Assembly: GCA_036023115.1 (NCBI GenBank)
Contig: JAYKKT010000037.1
Span: 2,975,501-3,039,500, forward strand
Source of the DNA: Brasenia schreberi
Lineage: Eukaryota > Streptophyta > Magnoliopsida > Nymphaeales > Cabombaceae
Length of the DNA: 64,000 nucleotides
Direction of reading: 5' to 3'
Part shown: positions 19,960 to 31,600 of the stretch, one piece after another
Layout: each line of letters begins with the position of its first letter
Numbering within the stretch: the first letter of the stretch is position 1
The notes under the pieces: model-generated
The model's database searches: none
Seen by the model: only the letters and a program-made list of their open reading frames with translations
Told to the model about the DNA's origin: nothing
Translations under genes and position numbers: made by a program

Positions 19960-21403
19960 TAAATAATGAATATAGTTATTTCATTTCTTTTGAGCATATC
20001 ATGAATATAGTGATATTTAACCATTATATGTTTGCTTCTTGAGCTATCAGCTCCACTCTTAATAAGAATAATTGCTGCATTGTTGTCAAATTAAATAACA
20101 ACCAGCTCATTAGTTATGTCTAGCTTTATATAATGTATGAAGCGACTTATTTAAACGGTACTAGTAGCAGCCATACTGCAAGCAACATACTCAGTCTCTT
20201 GTGTATGTAGCACTACACAATCTTGTTTCTTGCATGCCCAAGAAACTGTACTACCTCCAAATAAAAATATGTCTTGAGGTTGATTTGTTGTCATCTTTGC
20301 TCCCACCAAATTAGCATATGAGTATCCTATCACTTTCAACTCATCTACTTGAAAAAAAGTTTAAGTCTTTTATTCCTTTGAGATATCTTAGAATCATTTT
20401 CACAACTATCTAATGTTGCCAACTAGGATTACTTGATATTTACTCACAAGATCAACAACAAAGCTGGTATAAGGTCATGTACACAATATAACATACATCA
20501 AGCTACCCACAGCTTGTGCATAAGGAACATTAGCTTATTGTCTCCTTCACCAGGACAACCAACCTTACTCAATTTAAACCCTTTCACAACAGGTGTAGAT
20601 GCAACTTACATTTACCCATTTTAAACCTCTTGAGAATATAATCAATCTCTCTCTCCTGACTTAGGCATAGAAGTTTAGATTCTCTATATCAAGAAATCTT
20701 TATTCTCATGATATAGGATCTTCTCCATATCCTTCAATTTAAACCTTGAGTTTAACCATGACTTGGTTTTGACAATCATTTCGTTGTCATTTTCAGTCAA
20801 TAATGTCATATACATATAATGATAAGATGATAAAGTGGCTCCCACTATTCTAGACATATACACAACGATCAAGCTCATTAACCACAAACTCAATTTCAAT
20901 AATGACATTTTGAAAAGTCAAATACCATTGGTGAGGTGACTGTTTGAGGTAATATAGGGATTTTTTCAACCTATATACCTTTTCTTAGCCTTAAACTATG
21001 TATCCTTATATATATGATTTAATCTAAATCTCCATTTAGAAAAGCAATTTTTAATTAGATGTAAATTCAAATAATAATATGCCAATATTACCATAATTAT
21101 TCTTATGGATACAAATTTGGCAATAGGAGAATATGTCTCAACAAAATCTATCCTCTCCTTTTGTGAAAAATACTTTGCAACCTACCTTGCTTTAAACTTT
21201 TCGATTGTTCCATCGATTTTATATTTCTTTTTGAGAACCCATTTACAACCTATGACTTTCCTTTCTCTTTGTATGAGACAATGATACCATGATTTATTGG
21301 TATCTTTATAAATGCTTAACTGAATGTTATTAAAGAGAAAAATTATGAGTATCGAATCATTAATACACTTTTTGAATAGGGGGATTGATAGCATGAAGCT
21401 CAA
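19960..21403 (-). pseudogene. E4: Ty1/copia reverse transcriptase-RNase H, decayed
   Basis: Read on the minus strand, in order: RERKVIGCKWVLKKKYKIDG (start of the RT, about 21300-21200), LIVVYMSRIVG near the YVDD region with the catalytic aspartates lost (about 20850), DNEMIVKTKSWLNSRFKLKD (about 20790-20730), and finally VIGYSYANLVG and WACKKQDCVVLHTQETEYVA of RNase H (20339-20151). Stops and frameshifts separate the pieces. No gag or integrase is visible to the right, where an AT microsatellite begins. Confidence 0.75.
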
Positions 21404-21435
21404 AAAAAGTGCTTAAAGAAAGTGAAACGTAGGTA

Positions 21436-21437
<2 letters not shown>

Positions 21438-21491
<54 letters not shown>
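21438..21491. repeat. (TA)n microsatellite
   Basis: About 27 uninterrupted TA units, at the 5' (minus-strand) edge of the copia remnant. Confidence 0.95.
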
Positions 21492-21492
<1 letters not shown>

Positions 21493-21499
21493 TTTTATG

Positions 21500-22400
21500 G
21501 AGGATGGTGGTGTTGATTATGCTATTTGTGTCCTAGTGACTATTGGATGTTTATGCTAGATATGGGTTTGGTCATTCGTACCCAATGAAATATAGCATTA
21601 ATACTAGTCTTTTTAATAGGGTTGACAATATATGTGTACTATTATCATCATGTTGTGCGGTATTTTTAGCAGTAGTCACAATATTTTTAAATGTGATTAT
21701 ATTATTTATGCATTTAGTTTATCCAATTTGCGATTTATCCTTTCTTGTGCTCTTATTTTTTTGCAGATGCACATGGTCGATAACTCTTTGATGACTCCTA
21801 TTTTTTCAACTTTGCAACGATACCAACATGAAAGCATCGAGAATTTAAATTTATGATTAGATATTATTTATATTTTATAAATATAATTATTTTTCTAATT
21901 TAAATAAAAATATTATTTCAAACAATTGTATATATTGACGACATAGAGTGACGAACCAAAATGTTATTTATTACAAATATCATTTGTATCTATATATAAT
22001 GAATAATACAAAAGAATATCTCACATATAAAATATAAACCCAATGTACAATATATCGTCCTAACACATAGATCATCTGCAACACCGATATCAAGCATCCT
22101 CACTATCATCCTCATATATAGTTAATCAATGTACTTGTTGGTAATATTATTCGTATATCTCTAACAACTCAAGCAACAAAAAGTCACTCAACAATAATCA
22201 TGACACATGCTTTGAATATACCAAAGTTTGTATTAGTATGTCATGTACTATGATAATATACTAGTATCAGAAAGTAATTAAAAAATAGTATTATAACCAA
22301 ATTTTAAAAAAGTTAAAAAGCATGCTAATATAGCTAATTATTTATTTTCTTGCATTAAGAATGATGTATCATATTCATAACTGGAGGAGGATGAGTCAGA
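21500..22400. other. Unassigned AT-rich sequence
   Basis: No gene or repeat family recognised. Open frames at 21543-21791 and 21632-21856 are low-complexity and hydrophobic, typical of AT-rich noise. Confidence 0.3.
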
Positions 22401-22409
22401 AATAAGTGA

Positions 22410-22700
22410 CTGGTAGAATCTCTAAAGATACATTTGTGTCCGACCAATATACCACTCCATGTATAACTTATTGCACTCATGGTGATATATTGTTGGGATG
22501 ACAAAGTGCTTAAACTCAAAATAGCACGAGTATTGTGTCTCTAAAGTAGTGTCATGTGGATCATATTATACAATATATGCATAGAGTTATGTATGTCTAT
22601 TGATAATGGATGGCTTTATCGGTACAACTGGGATATCTTGATGGCAGCCAAATTGTTGAACTACACAATATGATATATATGGTACCACAATATCCAAACA
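22410..22700 (-). pseudogene. Plant mobile domain (PMD) remnant
   Basis: Minus-strand frames read VVQQFGCHQDIPVVP (about 22670-22625), then HECNKLYMEWYIGRTQMYL (about 22475-22420). These resemble the PMD motif V-x-RQFG-x-x-Q-x-IP, followed by a W/Y-rich segment seen as MxWYxxxTRxxI. PMD is found in transposon-encoded proteins and in the host MAIL genes. The surrounding sequence has stops, so this is a relic. Confidence 0.5.
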
Positions 22701-23370
22701 TTAAATACATATGTGGTATCTCAATAACTTATATGCATTACACTCTAAGTATTTTATAGAATTATATGACTGTTAGTCAATCTATATTAAATAAAATAAA
22801 AGATAAGAATGTATAACATCATATATTGTGTTTAATATAATAATAAAAAATATAGTTGTACTTTCATAAATTACCTATTATATAGTCACCAAATCTAATT
22901 GCTTATAGTACTTAGTAAAACAATCGATAGGAGATTGTTTGTGACAAATATTTTCATCCATCTACCTTTTTCGTCGAATCTTATAAGTAATATGACCTTT
23001 ACTAGGGAGTAATTTCAGCATATCAGGAAATCCCTTATCCTCACTTTCTATAATATTAACCTAAGTATCTTAGGTCAATATATTATTCCCATAATGTGAA
23101 GGTATGGCCTTAACAACATTTGTATCTACCAAACTATGATTGTATTCTTATTGTAGTCATCTATGAGATCGTTCTTTGTATGATATGACATTATGTTTCC
23201 TAAATGAAGCAATGATATTATGCCCTTTTATATGTACCTTATAAGTCATATTTATATATTAAAAAAGAAAAATCAATTTATCAAATAGGAGATAGCCTCA
23301 AACAGAAGAGACATGTCTCCTATCAAGTGAGGGATATACTTAAGCTACATCTTCCACCAAAAGAGACTCA
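22700..23370. other. Unassigned AT-rich sequence
   Basis: Nothing recognisable beyond the nearby plant-mobile-domain relic. It may be the rest of the same decayed element. Confidence 0.25.
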
Positions 23371-23373
23371 TGG

Positions 23374-24297
23374 TTGGGTCACATCTCTCATAAGAGAGAC
23401 ATACTAAGCGCATATCCAACTTTGAAAACAAGCTCATGTGTTGTGTTTTGAAGTAAAAACTCAATGGGTTTTTCGGATAGAAAAAAGAAGAAGATAAAAA
23501 CTAAACCAAATCAATGACGTTCCTCAAAAAATTACCGAATCTCTCTTAAAATTGGCCTCCTATTTCTATCTTTCTTGTTTTCTCTCTCTCCTCTTCTTTC
23601 TTCCTATTTCTTCTTTTTCCTTTTTTAACAGATTTTGATGAGTTTTTTTGTTGTAAATGAATGTAGATCAAGCAATAGGTGGCTGAGATAGGCAAAAGAA
23701 CAAATATTAGACAAAAAGGGGTGACAAATGGTGGTTAGCATACAAGGAGAGAGAAGAGGTTCATAGAACTTTGGAGGCATCATGGTAATTACTTAATATA
23801 AGTGAGGGTATTTTTAAGGTCACGAGAAAATTGGAGTCTCGAAAGGCATCCCCTATCTTATAGGAGACATGCTTGGGTAGCGTCTCTCACCAAGAGAGTT
23901 GCATGCATCAAGCATGTCCCTTGCATAGGAGAGGCGCTTGTGCTACATCTCCAAGCATAAACTCGATGGGTTTTTGGCAAGAATCTAACAAAAGAAACAA
24001 TGGACAAAAACAAATCCATGTTCAAATCGGCCTCCTATTTGCCTTCTTTTTCTTTCTTTTTCTCTTTGTCTTCTATTTTCTTTTTATATCTTTTTCTTCC
24101 TTGTTTGATGAGTTTCTTTGTTACAAATGGACTTAGATTGAGCAATGGGTCGATGGAGTAGATCGAAAAGCAAAGATCGGAAGAAGAAAGGGTTGGCAAA
24201 TGGTGGTTAGGAACAAGAGGGTTCAAAATACTTTGTGACATCGTGATAATTACCTAATATAAATGGGAGTATTTTTATATTCACGAGAAAATTTGGG
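23374..24297. repeat. Two diverged tandem units, period about 480-500 bp
   Basis: Units of about 23374-23837 and 23870-24297 share, in order, TTGGGT..CTCTC, AAACTCRATGGGTTTTT, GGCCTCCTATTT, a long pyrimidine run, TTTGATGAGTTT, GACAAATGGTGGTTAG and the ending CACGAGAAAATT. A third, weaker match may start at about 24780. Both units carry small palindromes around GTCTCTC and GAGAGAC. Confidence 0.7.
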
Positions 24298-24520
24298 CAT
24301 GCAAACATGAATTCAATTCAGAATTGATACATGCACACCCTTTTTACTATCGTACCATTTTTATAGTGACTGTGATTTTGTCTTTGTTAAAATTTAAAAT
24401 TACACTGATACCCTTGTCCGTCTAAACACTCTCTATGGGTTCCCACTTCACTGTCGATCCTTTCACACCATTTCTCTAGCGACCCGTAATTTAAAACTCG
24501 ATCTATCACATAATATTGAA

Positions 24521-24716
24521 TCATTCACCGTATTATAGTGCTTCAAATATGGTCAAAAAGAAAAGAAAAAGAGACCAATTTAAAGAGGATTTGAGTGATT
24601 TTAAAAGTATATCGATAATCATTCACTGTATTATAGTGCTTCAAATATGGTCAAAAAGAAAAGAAAAAGAGACCAATTTAAAGAGGATTTGAGTGATTTT
24701 AAAAGTATATCCATGA
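24521..24716. repeat. Near-perfect 98-bp tandem duplication
   Basis: Units 24521-24618 and 24619-24716 both begin TCATTCAC[C/T]GTATTATAGTG and run to AAAAGTATATC with essentially one substitution before the last few bases. The low divergence implies a recent slippage or duplication. Confidence 0.92.
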
Positions 24717-25285
24717 TTTGATGTATTTATTTCGTTTTCAATAAGAATTAAAACAAAATCAATACATTTTGTTCTTAGATGCGCCTCAACCACGTCTCTT
24801 TACTCGTCAAAAACGTGAGTAAGTGGCAGGTCTCTTACTTGGGAGATGCAATTGAGCTATTTTTTTCATTTTTGTTTCATTATTCTTTTTCTTTTTCTTT
24901 CATAAGATTTAAGAGTATGCAAAATCTTATTGCGAAGACAGTAACAATCGCTAAAAAAAAATGAAACGGTGGTTGTAGAGACCCTGACTGAAAGGGGGTG
25001 GAAGATGAAAGAGAAAGTGATGGAGATAATTTGAGTATTTTTGAAAAAGAAATGCGAATAATAGAAGGGGTGTGGAAACATTAATCCTCAATTCAATTTG
25101 GGTGTGCACCTATCTCCGTGAGAAGGTTGCGTTGGTTTGATTTTCGTATTTCGAGTGTTTCCAGACAGGCTGTCAGTGCGGTCGTTGTTTCTCGGCCGCG
25201 GTTGTCAACCGTTCATTCGTTCCTCTCTCTCTCATTCATATGTTCGTATGAGACAGAGCGAGGGAGTCTCTCTGATTCATTTGTT

Positions 25286-25290
<5 letters not shown>
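24717..25290. promoter_or_regulatory. Upstream region of the LPP-delta gene
   Basis: This is the non-coding stretch before the phosphatase gene. Pyrimidine-rich CTCTCTCTCATTC tracts lie near 25220-25240. No convincing TATA box is placed at a sensible distance, so the promoter may be of the TATA-less, pyrimidine-patch type. Confidence 0.35.

Positions 25291-25331
<41 letters not shown>
25291..25331. repeat. (GA)n microsatellite in the 5' leader
   Basis: About 20 GA units, some 30 bases before the chosen start codon. Reading through it from an upstream in-frame ATG at 25118 would give an (ER)n tract. Length changes here would therefore alter only the leader or an optional N-terminal extension. 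Confidence 0.95.
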
Positions 25332-25337
<6 letters not shown>

Positions 25338-25360
25338 TAGGTTGTTTGAGGGAGAAGAGC

Positions 25361-25539
25361 ATGTTGGCGGTGGAGGATTTGCCGTCTCGGCATTTTCTGG
25401 TATTACCCGCCATCATTTTCTGGCTCTTCATCTCCAAGTCTCTCTCTCTAACACCAAAGATCAGATCCATCACGCAACCCTGGGTCACCCGCAGAGTTAA
25501 CGCCGACATTCCTTCTATCCTCATAATCCAGGCAACCCA

Positions 25540-25614
<75 letters not shown>

Positions 25615-28600
25615 CCCCCTCTCTCTTAATGGTGATTGTGTTGCAGAGGCACCAGCACGGTTTTCTTGACGCCTTCTTCATTGGGCTATCATGTATTGTG
25701 TCCGTTCCCTTCTACACTGCTTTCCTTCCTTTGATTTTCTGGGTATGTTTATGCTCATCACCTCTTGTACCCGCCTTCTTTCTGATTACGAATTATGGGG
25801 AATAACGATCTGTACGCTTTGTGTTGTGCCAGAGTGGGTATGGCAAATTGGGCAGGCAGATGACCCTTCTCATGGCTTTCTGTGACTATATTGGTAATTC
25901 CTTAAAGGTAACTCCTATCCTCTTTTTGGTTCAAAAATAAATGATGGGTTTTTCAGGAGAGGGATTGTTTGATTAGAATCATAAGAGAATCATGGTTTTC
26001 AGGATTTGGTGTGTGCTCCTAGGCCTAATTCTTCGGCTGTCAGAAGAGTCACTGTTACGAAGGAAGAAAAAGAGAGCGCCTTGGAGTATGGATTACCTTC
26101 ATCTCATGCTCTCAATACTGTCTGCCTTTCTGGGTATGACAGAATTTCATAGCTTTGTTTCCTGGCGACGTGTGGTTGTTTTTCTCTGTTAAATTTCTGC
26201 ATTGCGTGAGAAAATGGCTGCGCAAGGCCCGCGAGGAATGATTCTGAGTGTTGCTGCAGTTATTTGGCGCATTTCGTGCTCTTGGAGAACCCTGAAGCTG
26301 ATTTATCCTTCAAACTGCTAGTTGTCGTTAGCGTGTTTGTTTTGGTTGCATTGATCGGATATGGTGAGTTGGTAAGAGAGAATGTGGGTTTTTAAGAAAT
26401 ATTTGATTCTTCATGGTTGCGTCATCTTGTTTCTTTGTTGAAAATTATTGGAGCGAGGTATTTTCTTTCGCAGGGAGAATTTACCTTGGTATGCACAGCC
26501 TCATTGATGTTGTTGGAGGAATTGCTGTTGGCGTTGTAATTCTTGCCTTCTGGATTTCGATCTACGAGTCTCTTGATGCGTTGATTGTATCGAAACAGCA
26601 TGGTTCTCTCTCTCTCCAGCTAGTTATCTTGTTTGATCGGTTAATCTGATTTGGCCCTTCCCATTTGTGTTGCAGCCACATCCTTTTGGGCATGTCTGGC
26701 ATTTTTGCTACTCTTCGCCTATCCAAAGCCTGAGTTTCCAACACCAAGCTTTGAGTTTCACACAGCTTTTAATGGAGTTGCATTGGGAATTGTAAGAATC
26801 TCTCTCTCTCTCTCTCGTGTGCGAACTTTGTCTGACATGTCCAGATTTGGCAACGGGATATCTGACTGTTTGCACTTCTCATAACAACAGAATAGGAACT
26901 GGACTATTGTGGTTTTGGTTTCGAATTTTTAAGGCATCTTTGGATCTGTTCAAAGGAAATTGTCACCGTCCCTTAATGGGATAGATCAGGAGATTGATAT
27001 ATAGGATGATTGTAGTTTTGGCCACTTGTTTCCTTAAACAGGATCTGGACAAAGGGGATCAAAGCCTTGTCAATCAGCTCATCCAGTGTTGGCTGAATTA
27101 GTAGAAGATTAACGCCACTCCATGAGCTATTTTGAGTTTTTCCATCACATAAAAGAGCCTAGATTTCTACTTAGAGCATCAAACGTATTAAAGTGAACTG
27201 TGCAGACATTGTGTAGCTGGTTGTGTACGTTGGAGACACAGATGCCAAATGTGATCTACGGTGAAGTAAAGGATCATGCTTTATGAAGTTGGAAACAATC
27301 ACTGCGAATGAAGAAGTGCCATCAAACTTTTTTCTTTCTATCTTTTTTTTTTCAAAGCACCTCTCACTGCTTGAATCCCTTGTAGCTAAGGGAGATTGAG
27401 CAGCCTTTCCTTTCTCCCACTAGCAATTAAATGAATACCAATTGTAATGTCTATGCACACTTGCTTTATTTCCAAACACTGCACTAATCATATGCAAGCA
27501 CAAGACCTGCAGACCTGCACACTCAAAAGCAGTGTTGGGAAAGCATATTGGGATCCTATATATTTACAGGACGTCAATATGCCTCCTACCGTATCATAGT
27601 CTTTCTCTGTTTTCTTAATGAAGAATAATTCAATCTAAAAGTCTGAAAATGAAAGAATTTGAAAATTCAGGAAAATGAAATAATGTTAGAAACATACAAA
27701 TAATATCTAAGCATCAAATATAACATAAAAACACTATAGTTTTCAGGTAAACATATACAATCATTATAATAACAAGGGAAAAAGGAAATAAATATTAATC
27801 TAAGAAGAAGAATACTCTTTATCAAGATAAATATTAATCTAAGAGGAAAAGGAGATAAAAAAACAACTGTTTACTTAATAGTCTTCTAAGAGTTTTTCAA
27901 AAGTTTTATCTATGTTTACGTATCCATGTAATGTGCATGTGTGTGTGCTCATGTACATGTGCGCCTTCTTTTTTAGGGAACACCTTAATTTGAAATATAA
28001 TGAAAACTAGACAAAAAGAATGACAAAGCAGGTTTTGGGTTTCAAGATTAAGTCACAGTTCAAAACGACTTTTCTTAGCCTTAGAGATCCATCCAGAAAA
28101 GATTAGAATACCTTTTTTTCAGTTTGTAAATATAAAGTTAAAAGGGTACCACTACTTTAACATGAAAATTGAAAACACATTCCTCTTCACACCACTGAAT
28201 AGGCTTTTACAACCGACCGTAGAAAGCAACACATTGCTTCTTCGTATGATTTTTGCAAAACTGTTAGAAGTGTTCAGGGTTCAGAAACATCCATTGTTTG
28301 TTGTGACAGTGTACACTTGCCAATTCTCTCATCCACAACAGTTGCCACGTAGGGTTCTATCAATGGTCCCCTCAAAGTATTACACTGACAGTCATTATCT
28401 ATATGTACTCCTAAGGTGTTAAGCCTGTATGTGTATTTGTTATACCTTCACTAACTTTATGCAAGGTCAAGGATGCGATCCAACAATTCAAAAATCATGG
28501 GTAAAGAACATTTGGATTTGTGAAAGAGATTTCCTATATATGTATCTCCAGTTGGTGTTCAGTAAAGCTTGTGTATTTTTATGGTTTTGGTAAAGGAGCC

Positions 28601-31600
28601 ATTTGGAGGTGTTAAAGAAGAAGGGGAGATTTTCCCCATTGAAGTTGCTGCAGAATGCTATTGGAGAAGATCAGAGTTTTTATGATGCAGGGAATAGGGA
28701 GAAGCTTTGTTGAAATCACCAAGAATTTGGTGCAAAAATGTCAATGTGATCCATGGTGATTGACAGTATGTCAAATAAGACAGAAAACCACCAATCATAA
28801 CCAAGAAGAAATATACCAAGTTAGTGAAGGAGAATCTTTATTTAATGAATCAACCATTCCAAGTCTTCGAAAAGAGTGATAATGAATCTTTATATATATT
28901 GGGGAAGAAGAGAAAGAGGAATGACAAAGGGTGGCATAGCCATCCCCAGTGGCGAGTTATTTTAGTCATTATCCACCACTGATGTTGATCAATCACATTT
29001 AAAGATTTTTCTTTTATGGCATATATAAGTATTTCTAGTGCTTGTAATGTTCTTGTGATAGACAAAGGCTTCAGGATACTGCTAGGAGTTGCTAAAGGGT
29101 TCTTTCAGGCACTAATTGTTTCATCATATGATAGCGGTGCCAAGTTTCAACTAGTAGGTAAAATAATTCACCTGATTGGAAAAATCATGAATTTCAATTG
29201 GCGATATTGTTCTGCTGGTGACAAAAGAGTTGAAATTGTCCATCAAGTTCATCATATTTAAAAATACAGATGACTATCGACCCTCTCATCGCAAACGATA
29301 ACACAAGATAATGGATTATATATGATGTATAAAGAAGTCTGATGACTGTGCTCAGTCCTTGTTCATTAATACACCGTTCTTTATGCAGCAAAGGTGATCT
29401 TGAGGGCATGGATACTCTGCAATGTATTGATTTCTGATGAGGGCTTTAGGGTATAGTATCTTTACAACCATTGTAGGTGGAGAGATGAATGCGAGGAGAG
29501 CTTCATCATGCCCTGGAAGCTTCTATGGAAGTCCAGGATCCTACCTCTGGTCTCCTTTTTGTGTGGAAAGTGGCTTGGGGCAGGATCCTTTACTTTGATA
29601 ATCTTTAAGGGCTTCCCCACGCATAAAAAGGAGTTAAGAGTTGGTGGATCACTTATGGTTCTGTGAGTGGGTTAACTATTTCTTGAGGGTTGCTTGGAAG
29701 ATGCTCAAGTTGCAATGGATGCTACTTTTAAGCATGATGATACTTTTGAAAATAACGCAAAAGGAATCATGTAGTTATTTTGAATGCCTTCCATGGTTTT
29801 TTTTGGTTAATTCAGAGGGACAAGAATAAAGCGGTCTTTGAGGGGTAGAGAAACCTCTAAGTGTTCTCCAGGAAGTGGTTTGTTCTTTCTGTTTTTTGGG
29901 TAAAGGGGCACTAATTTTGGGGATATTATGGATGTAGTGTGGTTTATAGATTCTTGTGGTCTTTTTTTTGTTATGTAACTTTTCTACTTTCTAGGTGATT
30001 TGCAATAAGATTTCATTTATTGGAAAAGAAAGAAGTTTGACGACCTCCGTTTTCAGAAAAGTCTCATTTCTAGCAGATGCCAGGTTATGATCTTCTATAA
30101 ATATGTTAACAGGATTTGCTCAAAGTGCTACCATCAGCTTTACATGATATCAGACTCGAAAGTGATACACTTTTTCTGTTGTAGTTTGACCCTTAGAAAG
30201 TACATAGCCTATAATTTGAGGCTAAAATCTTCGTTGAACTTTTCTTTTATAGGTTAGGAATCTATGGCATGTTTGATTTGTGCTTTTCAACTTTTGAGAA
30301 TCAAAATCAAATTTAGAAGTATAGCAGCTGAAACTTGCATAGAAAAAGGATCTATTTTGGTCATGTCAGCCTCAGAAGCATTTATAGAGCTAATTCTCTC
30401 AACTTGAGAAAATTGTTTTCTCCTCTCAAGAGGCGTGGAAAGGATTGGTTTAACAGTTAGGTCTCTCTTATGTCCAACAGCTCTTGAGAGGAGAACTAAA
30501 TTCTGTCAAGTTGGGAGAATTTTGTTCAGGGCACACCGAGCATTGCCCGAAGGAAATTCTGCATCATGATGCTTTAGTCTTCTGGTTCTTTTGTACTACT
30601 TTGTCTAAAACTAGTAGTGCAACTAATGAAACCTAGTTAGACATACAAAGACATCTTGCAAATGCTGCTTTGGATAGTCTGGGATTTCCGATTGCTGTTG
30701 GAGTCGGTGAAGATGTTAGGGAAGTCCCAAATGAGGAATTAGTATAATAGTCATCTGCCATTTGTCATACACCATCTTGGTTATTGTATTGAATGTTAGG
30801 GCAATGAAATAGAAGTTTTTGTGGCTGTCATGGTTTATAGGCTTGGCTATGCTGCTAACTGAAGAGATATGTTCTTGAGCTCACTGCTTTATCAAATATG
30901 TTTGGGAACCATGTTTTGTGATTCATCTCTGTATATTCATGAAATTGGTAACTTTTGGCATGAAAGCAATGCAGAAAAGAATATTTGGAACAAGAGTAAG
31001 CATAGAAACTCAATTGCAACCGATAATCAATTTTTTTGGTGGGATGTTGCATTATATAATTTAAAGGAAATGAAGGCCTACAAATAGGTAAATTGAGTTA
31101 TTGTCATTTATTAAGTCAGTATTCAGTAACTACCTTGTAGTGCCAGAACAGTAATAATCATATTGATTACAATGAAGAGGTACATTGTATGTTCTGTGTA
31201 ACGAGTAGATATCACATAAAATTGTAAAGCAAACATTATAAAGTAGCAGTTAGATCTTCAATAACATCAGACTTAATTACTCCCATTAAATCTGCTCTAC
31301 GGGGAAGAAGTTACTGGAGATTAATTACAGATAGTGTCATGTTCATAGTCCTTTTGTTTTTTTCAGATTGTGAAAGCTAGATATAGATCCAATTTTATAG
31401 CCATATACTTGGCAAAATTAGCTAAATTGGGAGTCAGGATTTGTAGGAACATCACTGGTATGGGTTTGCCTAACACCATTGCCTTTCAAAAAGAAGAAGC
31501 AGCAGCATTGAACTGTCATTCGTCAACATGTCTAGAACAACAACTAAGCCTTCTCCCATACTACATGGGGTCGGCTATCAACATGTCTAGAAGATGTCTG

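Noticed and set aside
24035..24241. Lysine/glutamate-rich minus-strand frame
   Set aside because: It is the pyrimidine run within the 0.5-kb tandem unit read in reverse.
25448..25681. Minus-strand frame with a long (RE)n tract
   Set aside because: It is the CT microsatellite in intron 1 read backwards; the plus-strand exons explain the region.
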